In this document: positions 24,312-32,224 of the stretch, piece by piece
How positions within the stretch are numbered: the first letter of the stretch is position 1
Layout of the letters: every line of letters begins with the position of its first letter
From: Bradyrhizobium arachidis
Lineage (GTDB): Bacteria; Pseudomonadota; Alphaproteobacteria; Rhizobiales; Xanthobacteraceae
Direction of reading: 5' to 3'
DNA length: 64,000 nt
NCBI RefSeq assembly: GCF_024758505.1
Contig: NZ_CP077970.1
Location: forward strand, 8,432,001 to 8,496,000
Notes under the pieces: model-generated
Told to the model about the DNA's origin: nothing
Seen by the model: only the letters and a program-made list of their open reading frames with translations
Database searches by the model: none
Translations under genes and position numbers: made by a program

Positions 24312-24890
24312 ATGAAACGCTGTCTCGCTGCTTTCGCAATCGCCGCCAGCCTCTTCGCACCAGTGGCGCACGCCAACGATGCCTTGGAAGCCATGGTGCG
24401 GACCTACGTTCCGGTCGTCTCCCTCGCCAAAGTATGTGACATCCGGATCAATGACGCCACCTTGGGTGAGCACCGCGCCATGCTCGAAGCGGTGAAATCC
24501 GACCCGAACGCCGACAAACTCGCCTACCGCGTCCATTACGAAACGCAGACGGCCTACATCAAGGCCCGCGACGGAGGTCAACGGGTCGCCTTCTGCAGGG
24601 ACTTCATCGCAGCCAACAGCCAATACGCCAAGGCGCGCTTCACCGCCGTGGTCGAGGACCACATGAGCGACGTCAGCACTAGTGTGCAGAAAGCGATTGC
24701 CCACAACGTCTGCGGTGCGCCCCCCGTCAAGCTGTCCAAGGCCGACTGGAAACCATACGCGCTCATCAAAAAGATGCTTCAGAACGAGCAAAAGTTTGCC
24801 AAGGAAAACGCCGAGACGAACGGCTGGAACGTCACCGAGGAAACGACAGCGGTCACGGAACAGTTCTGCGCGGCGGTAAATACCCGATGA
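24312..24890 (+). CDS. Exported protein of unknown function
   Basis: 192 aa. Signal peptide KRCLAAFAIAASLFAPVAHA, then a helical mature part with several Cys (VCDIRIND, AFCRDF, HNVCGAPP, EQFCAAV; two pairs could form disulfides in the periplasm). ATG 24312 is chosen because the signal peptide begins there; the frame extends further upstream without meaning. No family recognised. It stands alone between a decayed region and nnrS. Confidence 0.65.
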   Translation: MKRCLAAFAIAASLFAPVAHANDALEAMVRTYVPVVSLAKVCDIRINDATLGEHRAMLEAVKSDPNADKLAYRVHYETQTAYIKARDGGQRVAFCRDFIAANSQYAKARFTAVVEDHMSDVSTSVQKAIAHNVCGAPPVKLSKADWKPYALIKKMLQNEQKFAKENAETNGWNVTEETTAVTEQFCAAVNTR

Positions 24891-25045
24891 GCATCACTGC
24901 CACCAATTGTCTGAGCCCCACCGATGCATCTCTGCGCGGCCCCGGTGGTCCGGCGAAGGGATGTTCAGCGTTGTACTTCATGCTGCGGCGTTGTCTTCCT
25001 TGTCGGCCCCGCGCATGAGTGGGTGCACTGAGCAAGCGGAGAGAT

Positions 25046-26254
25046 TTAGCGTGCGACGGCTGCGGGACGAACCGTTGCGAGCGCGCGGAACCGCAGGCCG
25101 AGCAGCAGCGGGCCGAAGGCGATCGCGAAGCCGAGATAGGCCACGACCCAGGCAAAGGCTGCGACATGCAGCAGCGCGTCGCCATGCCAGGGCGCGACCG
25201 CCGCACAGACCCGCGTCAGCGCCGCAACAATGATCGCGGCATAGATCGCATGCGTCGCGGGCGAGGCCGTCAGCGCCTGCCCGGTATGGCCGAGGCTCGC
25301 ACGCGTCATCACCGCGAGCGTCATGATGCCGGCGGCGCCCGCCATCCAGGCATGGATTCCCGCGCTCGGCGGCAGCACGCCGAAGGCGGCCAGCGCATGC
25401 AGCAGGAAGCCGAGGGGCACGAAGACATAGCCGATATGCAGGATCAGCAGCAGCCGCTCGCGTGCCGTGCGATCGCCGGCCCAGCGCGCGAGACGCACGA
25501 GATGGAAGAGGCCCGCGAGCGCCATCGCGACGCCGGTGGCCACGCTCAGCGGGCTTATGACCCAGGCTAGCAGCGTCAGCGCGCTCAAGGCGATGACGAT
25601 GCCGTCGAAGCGGCCGAACGGCACCGGCAGGCGGCCGGGATTCTGCTTCACCAGCCAGTTGCGGGTGAAGCTCGGGATGATGCGGCCGCCGATCAGCGAC
25701 AGCAGCAGCACGACCACTGATATGCCGAGGCGGATGCTGTAATCGGCGCTGCCTGCACGATGCGCTTCGAGATGGAAGGCGACGTTACCGGCCAGCAGCA
25801 CCGTGACCATCAGCACGACAGGCAGATTGCGCCAGTTCTTGCCCGCCACGATCTCGCGCGCCGCGGCCGCGACGACCAGCGCAAGGAATGCCGCGTCGAC
25901 GATCAGCGCAAACAGCCAGCCGGTCTCGGCAGACAGCGTCACCGCGATGCGCCCCGCAAGCCAGACGATCACCAGCCCCGCCAACGGCGTGCCCTGGATC
26001 GGCAGCCGGCCGGTCCAGTTCGGGATCGCCGTGAACAGGAACCCGGTGATGACCGCCGGCAGGAAGCCGTAGAGCATCTCGTGGACGTGCCAGTCGCGCG
26101 GCGCAAACGCCGAGGTCAGCGATATCTCGCCATAGAAGGCCGGCAGCCAGACCAGGATCGAAAGGGCAGCCTGGATCGCCGCCAGCAGGAAGAATGGCCT
26201 AAAACTGTGGGCCAGCAGCGGCCAGCCTTGATAGGTGCGGGGACGGCTGGCCAT
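25046..26254 (-). CDS. nnrS: NnrS family membrane protein
   Basis: 402 aa with about 12 membrane helices. The NnrS hallmarks are HSFRPFFLLAAIQA at the start, DWHVHEMLYGFLPAVITGFLFTAIPNWTG (in segments, with the conserved His residues), IPSFTRNWL and AVMTRASLGHTG. Heme- and copper-containing proteins of this family relieve nitric-oxide stress in denitrifiers. Divergent from nnrR with a shared 140-base control region that contains a FixK2-type box. Confidence 0.93.
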   Translation of the reverse strand: MASRPRTYQGWPLLAHSFRPFFLLAAIQAALSILVWLPAFYGEISLTSAFAPRDWHVHEMLYGFLPAVITGFLFTAIPNWTGRLPIQGTPLAGLVIVWLAGRIAVTLSAETGWLFALIVDAAFLALVVAAAAREIVAGKNWRNLPVVLMVTVLLAGNVAFHLEAHRAGSADYSIRLGISVVVLLLSLIGGRIIPSFTRNWLVKQNPGRLPVPFGRFDGIVIALSALTLLAWVISPLSVATGVAMALAGLFHLVRLARWAGDRTARERLLLILHIGYVFVPLGFLLHALAAFGVLPPSAGIHAWMAGAAGIMTLAVMTRASLGHTGQALTASPATHAIYAAIIVAALTRVCAAVAPWHGDALLHVAAFAWVVAYLGFAIAFGPLLLGLRFRALATVRPAAVAR

Positions 26255-26330
26255 GGCGATACTCCGTGAATTCGGCTCTTTTTGACATCGGTTCTCAAGA
26301 GCAAAAATACCGCCGTCCGGCCGGCATGTT

Positions 26331-26344
26331 TTGCGCTATCGCAA
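26331..26344. promoter_or_regulatory. FixK2-type box between nnrS and nnrR
   Basis: TTGCGCTATCGCAA matches TTG(A/C)-N6-(T/G)CAA exactly. Its centre is 56 bases before the nnrR ATG and 83 before the nnrS ATG. In Bradyrhizobium nnrR is known to be activated by FixK2 under low oxygen, and this site explains that. Confidence 0.8.
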
Positions 26345-26393
26345 ATTACTGGACGATCGAAGGTGCCATGACACAGTCCGAACTGGAGGCACC

Positions 26394-27104
26394 ATGGCCA
26401 AGGTCGACACGTCGCTGGTTGCGCATTTGCCGCTGTTCGCGGGGTTCAAGCCGGAGGAACTCGACGAGATCCTGCGCGAGGCCCGCTCGGCGCGCTTTCC
26501 GAAGAACAGCCATGTCTTCGAGCAGGGCGAGGACGCGCATTCCTTCTTCCTGCTGCTGCACGGCCATGTCCGCGCCGCCAAGACCACGCCGACCGGCGAA
26601 CAGATCGTGGTGCGCTATGTCGCGACGGGCGAGACCTTTGGGCTCGCGATGGCGATCGGGCTGACGCAATACCCGGCCACCGCGACCGCGGTCGACGACA
26701 GCGTCGTGCTGGCCTGGCCGACCGGTACCTGGCCGCGGCTGGTGCAGAAATTCCCGGCGCTCGCCACCAACACGTTGCAGACCGTCGGCACACGCCTCCA
26801 GGAAACCCACACCCGCGTGCTCGAGATGTCGACCCAGCAGGTCGAGCAGCGCGTCGCGCATGCGCTGCTGCGGCTCGCAAAGCAGTCCGGTAAGAAGCTC
26901 GACCACGGCATCGAGATCGACTTCCCGATCAGCCGCCAGGACATCGCGCAGATGACCGGCACCACGCTGCACACCGTGAGCCGCATCTTGAGCGGCTGGG
27001 AGCAGCTCGGTCTGATCGAAGGCGGCCGCCAGCGCATCATTTTGCGCGAGCCGCACAAGATCTTTGTGCTGGCAGAGCAGAGCGCGGGCGGCGGGCCGGG
27101 GTAA
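26394..27104 (+). CDS. nnrR: Crp/Fnr-family regulator of denitrification, NnrR
   Basis: 236 aa from ATG 26394 (CTGGAGG upstream); an upstream frame extension lacks a ribosome site. cNMP-binding-like sensor domain (about 10-125), dimer helix (RLQETHTRVLEMSTQQVEQRVAHALLRLA in segments) and HTH ISRQDIAQMTGTTLHTVSRIL (about 179-200). It has no N-terminal cysteine cluster, so it is not an oxygen-labile FNR, and its neighbours nnrS, hemN and nirK point to the NO-responsive NnrR. Expected targets are nirK and nor genes. Confidence 0.9.
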   Translation: MAKVDTSLVAHLPLFAGFKPEELDEILREARSARFPKNSHVFEQGEDAHSFFLLLHGHVRAAKTTPTGEQIVVRYVATGETFGLAMAIGLTQYPATATAVDDSVVLAWPTGTWPRLVQKFPALATNTLQTVGTRLQETHTRVLEMSTQQVEQRVAHALLRLAKQSGKKLDHGIEIDFPISRQDIAQMTGTTLHTVSRILSGWEQLGLIEGGRQRIILREPHKIFVLAEQSAGGGPG

Positions 27105-27118
27105 CGCATAGACATTTC

Positions 27119-27169
27119 CGTCATGCCCGGGCATAGCCGTCCGAAGGACGGCTATGCCCGACCATGACG
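27119..27169. repeat. Family B element (short copy) acting as shared terminator of nnrR and hemN
   Basis: 51 bases with the same ends as 16399-16551 (CGTCATGCCCGGG at one end, CCATGACG at the other) but an internal deletion. The core folds into a perfect 15-bp stem (27128-27142 / 27146-27160) with a GAA loop. It lies exactly between the convergent nnrR and hemN genes. Confidence 0.75.
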
Positions 27170-27187
27170 AGTTCGTGGCAGACGACG

Positions 27188-28540
27188 TCACACCGCCCGA
27201 CTATGCAGTTGCTTCGCCGTGTCGAGATGCGCGTCGAACGCGGCGGCGACGCTGCGCAGGAGGAAGCGGGAATCCCTGGCGACCGCGAGCTGGTCGCCCG
27301 AGAGCTCGACCACGCCGTCCGAGATCAGGTTTTTCAGCCGCGGCGCCGACTTCAACATTGCATCTGATGCCGTGCCGTGGCGGGCGCAGACCGCGCCGAG
27401 ATCGACGCCGAAATCACACATGATGCGCTCGATGATGTCGGCGCGCAGCCGGTCGTCGTCGGTGAGCGCATAGCCCTTGACGGTCGCGAGGCTGCCGGCA
27501 CCGATCGTCTGCGAATAAACGTCGGTCCGCACGTCGTTCTGGACGTAGCCCTGCGGCAGGTGCCCGATCGCGCTCGCCCCAAAGCCGATCAGGACTTCGC
27601 TGGCATCGGTCGTGTAGCCCTGGAAATTGCGCCGCAGCCTGTGCTCTCTGAAGGCGGCCGCCATCGGATCGTCGGGCAGCGCAAAATGATCGAGCCCGAT
27701 CTGGATATAGCCGGCTTCCTTCAGCGCATTGGCGATCGCGCAGGACTGGTCGTGACGCGCAAGAGTATCGGGCAGGCGGGCCTCGTCGATCTTGCGCTGG
27801 TGCTTCTTGAAGCTCGGGACATGCGCATAGCCGAACACCGAGAAGCGATCGGGACGAAGCTCCAGGCAGCGCTTCACCGTGTCGATGCAGGAGGCGACGG
27901 TCTGGAACGGCAGCCCGTAGATCAGGTCGAAATTGACGCCCTCGATGCCGGCCCGCCGCAAATCCTCGGTGACCTTTTTGGTCTGCGCAAAGCTCTGCAC
28001 GCGGTTGATCGCGACCTGCACGGCGGGATCGAAGCTCTGCACGCCGAGGCTGGCGCGATTGATGCCGGCGAGCGCCAGCGCATCGGTCATCTCTGATGTC
28101 AGCGTACGCGGATCGATCTCGATCGCGATCTCCGCCTGCGGTAGCACGAAGAAGGCGCGACGGATCGCCGCCATCAGCTCGGTGAAGGCGTCAGGCGCCA
28201 TGATCGTCGGCGTGCCGCCGCCAAAATGGATGTGCTCGACCTTGATGCGGCGGCCGATGGCCTCGGCCACGAGGCCGATCTCGCGCAGCAGCACCGCCTG
28301 ATAGGCCGCGACCGGGTCCTCGCGGCGGGCGACCTGGGTGTGGCAGCCGCAGTACCAGCACATTTTTCGGCAGAACGGGACGTGCAGGTAGAGCGAGGCG
28401 CTGACATTGGTCGGTATCTCGGCCAGCCATTTGGCGTAGATGTTCGGGCTCACCGCCGGCGAGAAATGCGGTGCGGTCGGATAGCTCGTATAGCGCGGCA
28501 AACGTTCCTCGCCGTAGGCCACCGCAAGATCGGTTCTCAT
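27188..28540 (-). CDS. hemN: Oxygen-independent coproporphyrinogen III dehydrogenase
   Basis: Radical-SAM enzyme that converts coproporphyrinogen III to protoporphyrinogen IX without oxygen, supplying heme for anaerobic respiration. 450 aa, normal for HemN. The cluster motif is CRKMCWYC (C57, C61, C64) followed by GCHT; HIHFGGGTPT is the SAM-binding GGGTP motif; GVQSFDPAVQ and INFDLIYGLP-like (VNFDLIYGLP) follow, and RNFQGYTT is the C-terminal HemN trait. The YTSYPTAPHF start is canonical. Two FixK2-type boxes lie upstream, agreeing with microaerobic induction. Confidence 0.95.
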   Translation of the reverse strand: MRTDLAVAYGEERLPRYTSYPTAPHFSPAVSPNIYAKWLAEIPTNVSASLYLHVPFCRKMCWYCGCHTQVARREDPVAAYQAVLLREIGLVAEAIGRRIKVEHIHFGGGTPTIMAPDAFTELMAAIRRAFFVLPQAEIAIEIDPRTLTSEMTDALALAGINRASLGVQSFDPAVQVAINRVQSFAQTKKVTEDLRRAGIEGVNFDLIYGLPFQTVASCIDTVKRCLELRPDRFSVFGYAHVPSFKKHQRKIDEARLPDTLARHDQSCAIANALKEAGYIQIGLDHFALPDDPMAAAFREHRLRRNFQGYTTDASEVLIGFGASAIGHLPQGYVQNDVRTDVYSQTIGAGSLATVKGYALTDDDRLRADIIERIMCDFGVDLGAVCARHGTASDAMLKSAPRLKNLISDGVVELSGDQLAVARDSRFLLRSVAAAFDAHLDTAKQLHSRAV

Positions 28541-28617
28541 GTCCAGTCCTCGATATCTGCCGACCGCGCGGCCCGTCTCTGATGGTCCTCCTCTACCGCG
28601 GATGGGCGCGCGCGACC

Positions 28618-28631
28618 TTGCGCTCGCTCAA
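28618..28631 (-). promoter_or_regulatory. FixK2-type box, hemN side
   Basis: TTGCGCTCGCTCAA fits TTG(A/C)-N6-(T/G)CAA; centre 84 bases upstream of the hemN ATG. Confidence 0.7.
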
Positions 28632-28650
28632 AGTCGGGAGCGGGACGAGC

Positions 28651-28664
28651 TTGCGCTCGCGCAA
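28651..28664 (+). promoter_or_regulatory. FixK2-type box, side of the small membrane gene
   Basis: TTGCGCTCGCGCAA is a perfect match and nearly perfect palindrome. Centre 71 bases before the ATG at 28729 and exactly 33 bases from the hemN box. Confidence 0.72.
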
Positions 28665-28728
28665 AGCGGCCGTGCCGGATTTCGGCCATGGTGAGGCCTG
28701 ATCACGCAACCTATGCGGAGTTCGGGTC

Positions 28729-28929
28729 ATGGGACTGCTCGCCCTCGACATCGTGCTGTGGCTCATTCGCGGTCACATTCCGCGGTTCGACGATTTTCAG
28801 CCCCTGCCGGTGGCGCCGGTATCGGCCGGCGGCCGCCTGGTGCGCGCCTTCGCCGCCATGATCACCATCTTTGCCGCCCTGTCGCTCGCGGTCTGGGTGA
28901 CGGTCTGGCTCGCCATCGCCCTCTTTTAG
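28729..28929 (+). CDS. Small membrane protein divergent from hemN
   Basis: 66 aa. A hydrophobic start (LLALDIVLWLI), a Pro-rich middle (FDDFQPLPVAPV) and a C-terminal membrane helix (AAMITIFAALSLAVWVTVWLAIALF in two parts). The perfect FixK2-type box upstream and position between hemN and the copper chaperone suggest co-regulation with denitrification. No family known to me. The ATG has GGAG about 8 bases before it. Confidence 0.75.
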   Translation: MGLLALDIVLWLIRGHIPRFDDFQPLPVAPVSAGGRLVRAFAAMITIFAALSLAVWVTVWLAIALF

Positions 28930-28942
28930 ATTCTTGTTTTTG

Positions 28943-28990
28943 ACGCGCTTTCTTGACGCGAACCGGTTCCCACTTCGCTGGAAAACGCTC
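28943..28990. repeat. Dispersed palindromic repeat, family A (second copy)
   Basis: Nearly identical to 15634-15680 (ttgacgcgaaccggt, then cccacttcgct and gaaaacgct). It sits between the small membrane gene and the copper chaperone. Confidence 0.75.
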
Positions 28991-29008
28991 TAACCGAAAG
29001 GCACCACC

Positions 29009-29884
29009 ATGATCACCTCCCGACGCGCACTTTCCTGCGTGGCCGCTTTGTCGTGTCTCGTGGCGCAACCCGCTTATGCCGGAGACGCCAGACTCGGCGA
29101 TCTCGTCGTCACCCGCGCCTGGAGCCGCGCGACGCCGGGCGGCGCAAAAGTTGCCGGCGGCTATCTCACTATCGAGAACAAGGGCACAACGCCGGAGCGC
29201 CTCAAGGCGGCCACGACCACCCTCGCCGCAAAGACCGAGATCCACGAGATGACTGTTACGAACGGCGTCATGACCATGCGCCCCATTGAGGGAGGCCTCG
29301 TCATCGCGCCCGGCGGCTCCGTGCAGCTGATGCCGGGCGGCGGCCATCTGATGCTGGTCGGGCTCAACACACCCCTGCACCAGGGCGATCAGGTGCCGGT
29401 GACGCTGTCGTTCGAACGCGCCGGCGACGTCAAGGTCACGCTCGACGTGCAGGCCGTAGGCGCGCAAGCGCCTGAACCCACACAGCGCGCGCAAGCGCCG
29501 GAATTTCCGCCGCGCGCCGAGATCGCCAAGCCCGCGACAACAGCGGCAACGACCGAAGATGACGAAAGCTTCTTCACCCATCTTCATGCCGAACGCGCGA
29601 TGGCCAATGTCACCGTTACGCCTGGCCGCGCCGGTCCGGTCGAGATCGCGATCCAGCTTGAGGATGCGAATGAGTTGCCGCTTGCCGCTGATACCGTCGC
29701 CGTCACGCTCGGCAATCCCGAGCACGGCATCGCGCCGATCACGGCACGCGCGGAGCGCGTCGGTCACGATCAATGGCGGGTGAAAATGGCGGCGCCGCTG
29801 TCGGGCCGCTGGTCGCTCGGCCTCGCGATCGGTCTTGGTGCGTCCGACACGGTTAACGTCGTGTCGCCGATCCTGCTCAGGTAA
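29009..29884 (+). CDS. Periplasmic PCu(A)C copper chaperone with a C-terminal CopC/YtkA-like domain
   Basis: 291 aa. Signal peptide ending PAYA (about residue 24). The PCu(A)C domain (about 28-150) has the copper motif H-x10-M-x22-H-x-M (H79, M90, H113, M115). A linker of about 45 residues rich in Pro/Ala leads to a second beta domain (about 195-290: MANVTVTPGRAGPVEIAIQL, AERVGHDQWRVKMAAPLSGRW) like the soluble C-terminal domain of YcnJ/CopD-type proteins. Located just before nirK, it most likely delivers copper to the nitrite reductase. The two-domain fusion is less common than the single-domain form. Confidence 0.87.
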   Translation: MITSRRALSCVAALSCLVAQPAYAGDARLGDLVVTRAWSRATPGGAKVAGGYLTIENKGTTPERLKAATTTLAAKTEIHEMTVTNGVMTMRPIEGGLVIAPGGSVQLMPGGGHLMLVGLNTPLHQGDQVPVTLSFERAGDVKVTLDVQAVGAQAPEPTQRAQAPEFPPRAEIAKPATTAATTEDDESFFTHLHAERAMANVTVTPGRAGPVEIAIQLEDANELPLAADTVAVTLGNPEHGIAPITARAERVGHDQWRVKMAAPLSGRWSLGLAIGLGASDTVNVVSPILLR

Positions 29885-29924
29885 CTCACCTAAGGGGTGT
29901 TGCGGAGGCAAATCCGGCGGATGT

Positions 29925-29938
29925 TTGTCGCAGCGCAA
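29925..29938 (+). promoter_or_regulatory. FixK/NnrR-type box of nirK
   Basis: TTGTCGCAGCGCAA (TTG-N8-CAA), 73 bases before the nirK ATG at 30011. A box of almost the same sequence is known at the nirK promoter of Bradyrhizobium. Confidence 0.78.
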
Positions 29939-30010
29939 ACCTTCTTGCCAGGATCGGCGCAAACTCATGAGCGTGATTAAAACGTTTCAGATGGATGAAG
30001 GATGCTTCCC

Positions 30011-31108
30011 ATGTTCACCCGCAGAGCCGCACTGATCAGCGCCGCCGTGACTTCCCTCATGCTGGCCGTCCCCGCTTTCGCCGCTGACGATCTCAAGCTG
30101 CCGCGGCAGAAGGTCGAGCTGGTTGCGCCGCCCTTCGTGCATGCGCACGAGCAGGCGACCAAGCAGGGCCCGAAGATCATGGAGTTCAAGCTCACGATCG
30201 AGGAGAAGAAGGTCGTCATCGACGACAAGGGCACCACCTTCCAGGCGATGACCTTCAACGGCTCGATGCCGGGCCCGCTGATGGTCGTGCACGAGGGCGA
30301 CTATGTCGAGCTGACGCTGGTCAATCCTTCGACCAACACCATGCCGCACAACATCGACTTCCACTCCGCGACCGGTGCGCTCGGCGGCGGCGAGCTGACC
30401 CTGGTCAATCCCGGCGAGCAGGTCGTGCTGCGCTGGAAGGCGACCCGCACCGGCGTGTTCGTCTATCACTGCGCACCGGGCGGTCCGATGATCCCCTGGC
30501 ACGTGGTCTCCGGCATGAACGGCGCCGTGATGGTGCTGCCGCGCGACGGCCTGAACGACGGCAAGGGCCACGCGCTCAAGTACGACAAGGTCTACTACAT
30601 CGGCGAGCAGGACATGTATGTGCCGCGCGACGAGAAGGGCAACTTCAAGAACTACGACTCGCCGGGCGAGGCCTATACCGACACCGAAGAGGTGATGAAG
30701 AAGCTGATCCCGACGCATGTGGTGTTCAACGGCAAGGTCGGCGCGCTGACCGGCAAGAGCGCACTGACCGCCAAGGTCGGCGAGAACGTCCTGATCGTGC
30801 ACTCGCAGGCCAATCGCGACAGCCGTCCGCATCTGATCGGCGGCCATGGCGACTATGTCTGGGAGACCGGAAAATTCTCCAATGCACCGGAGACCGATCT
30901 GGAGACCTGGTTCATCCGCGGCGGTTCGGCGGGGGCTGCGCTCTACAAGTTCCTGCAGCCCGGCATCTACGCCTATGTCACGCATAATCTGATCGAGGCC
31001 GCCAATCTCGGTGCCACCGCGCACTTCAAGGTCGAAGGCAAGTGGAACGACGATCTGATGACCCAGGTGAAGGCGCCTGCCGAAGTCCCGGCCTCCAAGA
31101 CCAACTGA
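30011..31108 (+). CDS. nirK: Copper-containing nitrite reductase
   Basis: Periplasmic enzyme reducing nitrite to nitric oxide. 365 aa from ATG 30011 (GAAGGA upstream; ATG 30002 is possible). Twin-arginine-like signal [23 protein letters not shown]. Type 1 copper ligands: His in MPHNIDFHS (H113), H-C pair in FVYHCAPGG (C154), His in PWHVVSGM (H164) and Met (M169). Type 2 copper: the second His of MPHNIDFHS (H118), H153, and His in YVTHNLIEA from the neighbouring subunit. Asp in NIDFH is the catalytic Asp. Blue/green type cannot be decided. Followed by nirV, as in Bradyrhizobium. Confidence 0.97.
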   Translation: MFTRRAALISAAVTSLMLAVPAFAADDLKLPRQKVELVAPPFVHAHEQATKQGPKIMEFKLTIEEKKVVIDDKGTTFQAMTFNGSMPGPLMVVHEGDYVELTLVNPSTNTMPHNIDFHSATGALGGGELTLVNPGEQVVLRWKATRTGVFVYHCAPGGPMIPWHVVSGMNGAVMVLPRDGLNDGKGHALKYDKVYYIGEQDMYVPRDEKGNFKNYDSPGEAYTDTEEVMKKLIPTHVVFNGKVGALTGKSALTAKVGENVLIVHSQANRDSRPHLIGGHGDYVWETGKFSNAPETDLETWFIRGGSAGAALYKFLQPGIYAYVTHNLIEAANLGATAHFKVEGKWNDDLMTQVKAPAEVPASKTN

Positions 31109-31114
31109 CGACGA

Positions 31115-31162
31115 GAGCATGATCCGGAAAAGTGTGCAGCGGTTTTCCGAAAGATCATGCTC
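31115..31162. repeat. Dispersed palindromic repeat, family C
   Basis: GAGCATGATCCGGAAAAG ... CGGTTTTCCGAAAGATCATGCTC, a 48-base inverted repeat found all over rhizobial genomes. Another copy is at 34781-34830. Confidence 0.8.
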
Positions 31163-31174
31163 CAGATAAGAAAC

Positions 31175-31210
31175 TAAAGCGCGATGACTTCCTGAAGTCA
31201 TCGCGCTTTA
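31175..31210 (+). terminator. 17-bp inverted repeat after nirK
   Basis: TAAAGCGCGATGACTTC and its exact complement are separated by only two bases. It lies after the nirK stop and before nirV, and works in either direction; likely an attenuator or terminator between the two. Confidence 0.7.
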
Positions 31211-31252
31211 GGCCGGCTCATCACCGGCCCCTTCTTCTTTCGGGGCAATACC

Positions 31253-32131
31253 ATGTTGATCGCATTCAAACTGAAGGTGGCACTGGCCTGTGCCGCCGGT
31301 CTCGCAGGGCCGCTCGCGGTGGGACCGCTGGTCTCCGACGTGACGCTGCGTAGCGCAACGGGCTCACCCGAGATCGTCGAGATTGCGCGCGGTAGCTTTT
31401 CATATCGCGCGGCGGGCGACTTCACCCGCGCCGGCAAGCAGGCGGAGGCGCCGCTCGTCTCGGTGCGCTTCACGCGGCCGGTTGCGATCATGCGTCATCA
31501 GGTTTCCTCCGCCGATTATCAGACTTGCGTGCAGGACGGCGCCTGCCGCGCGCTCGATCGCGACGTCGCTGTTGCCCTCGACCGGCCGGCGGTGCAGGTG
31601 AGCTGGCACGATGCAGACGCCTACGCGAACTGGCTGTCACGCAAAACCGGCGAACGCTATCGCCTGCCGAGCGACGAGGAATGGGCCTATGCGGCCGGCA
31701 GCCGATTCAAGGACGACGGCGTGCCGGTCGACGCCAACGATCCGTCGAAGCGCTCGCTCAGCAGATATGAGCGCGAATCCGATCGCGCGTTCACCGACAA
31801 CAAGCCTGATCCATTCGGCAAGGGCGGCGCCAACGAGCACGGCGTGTTCGACATGGCGGGCAACGTCTGGGAGTGGACCTCGAGCTGCTTCGTGCGCTCG
31901 CGGCAGGACGAGAACGGCAACGCCGCGCGCCCAACCATCAATTGCGGTGTGCGCATCGCCGAAGGCGCACACCGCGCCTACGTCACCGACTTCATCCGCG
32001 ACGCCCGCGCCGGCGGCTGCGCGCAAGGCGTCCCGCCCGCCAATCTCGGTTTTCGCCTGGTGCGCGAGCCGAAGTCGTGGGTGGCGAGCGTGTCGGGACG
32101 GCTTGGCAAGGTTTGGGCGGCGAGGTCGTAG
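31253..32131 (+). CDS. nirV: NirV, formylglycine-generating-enzyme-like protein
   Basis: 292 aa with a hydrophobic N-terminus (LKVALACAAGLAGPLAVG) and an SUMF1/FGE-type domain: VRFTRPVAIMRHQVSSADY, VQVSWHDADAYANWLSRKTGERYRLPSDEEWAYAAG (in segments), GVFDMAGNVWEWTSSCF and a final NLGFRLVRE. Genes of this type follow nirK in many denitrifiers; the exact role is unsettled (maturation or periplasmic support of NirK). The active-site Cys pattern of true FGEs is not evident. Confidence 0.9.
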   Translation: MLIAFKLKVALACAAGLAGPLAVGPLVSDVTLRSATGSPEIVEIARGSFSYRAAGDFTRAGKQAEAPLVSVRFTRPVAIMRHQVSSADYQTCVQDGACRALDRDVAVALDRPAVQVSWHDADAYANWLSRKTGERYRLPSDEEWAYAAGSRFKDDGVPVDANDPSKRSLSRYERESDRAFTDNKPDPFGKGGANEHGVFDMAGNVWEWTSSCFVRSRQDENGNAARPTINCGVRIAEGAHRAYVTDFIRDARAGGCAQGVPPANLGFRLVREPKSWVASVSGRLGKVWAARS

Positions 32132-32141
32132 GTTCAGTCCC

Positions 32142-32210
32142 GTAGCCCGGGTGAGCGAAGCGACACCCGGGAATGGAGTCCCCGCATATCGCTGCGCTCA
32201 TGCGGGCTAC
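32142..32210. repeat. Dispersed palindromic repeat, family D
   Basis: Begins GTAGCCCGGGTGAGCGAAGCG and ends gcgggctac, with terminal inverted GTAGCCC / GGGCTAC. A shorter relative (cccgcattccgcttcgctgcatgcgggctac) is at 33186-33217. Confidence 0.75.
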
Positions 32211-32224
32211 GACACTACACTTTG

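Noticed and set aside
25019..26269. Forward frames opposite nnrS
   Set aside because: Shadow frames rich in Arg/Gln/Asp; nnrS on the other strand has full membrane-protein features.
26271..26300. Second FNR-like site TTGACATCGGTTCTCAA between nnrS and nnrR
   Set aside because: The half sites are 9-11 bases apart instead of the required N6/N8 spacing; the true box is at 26331.
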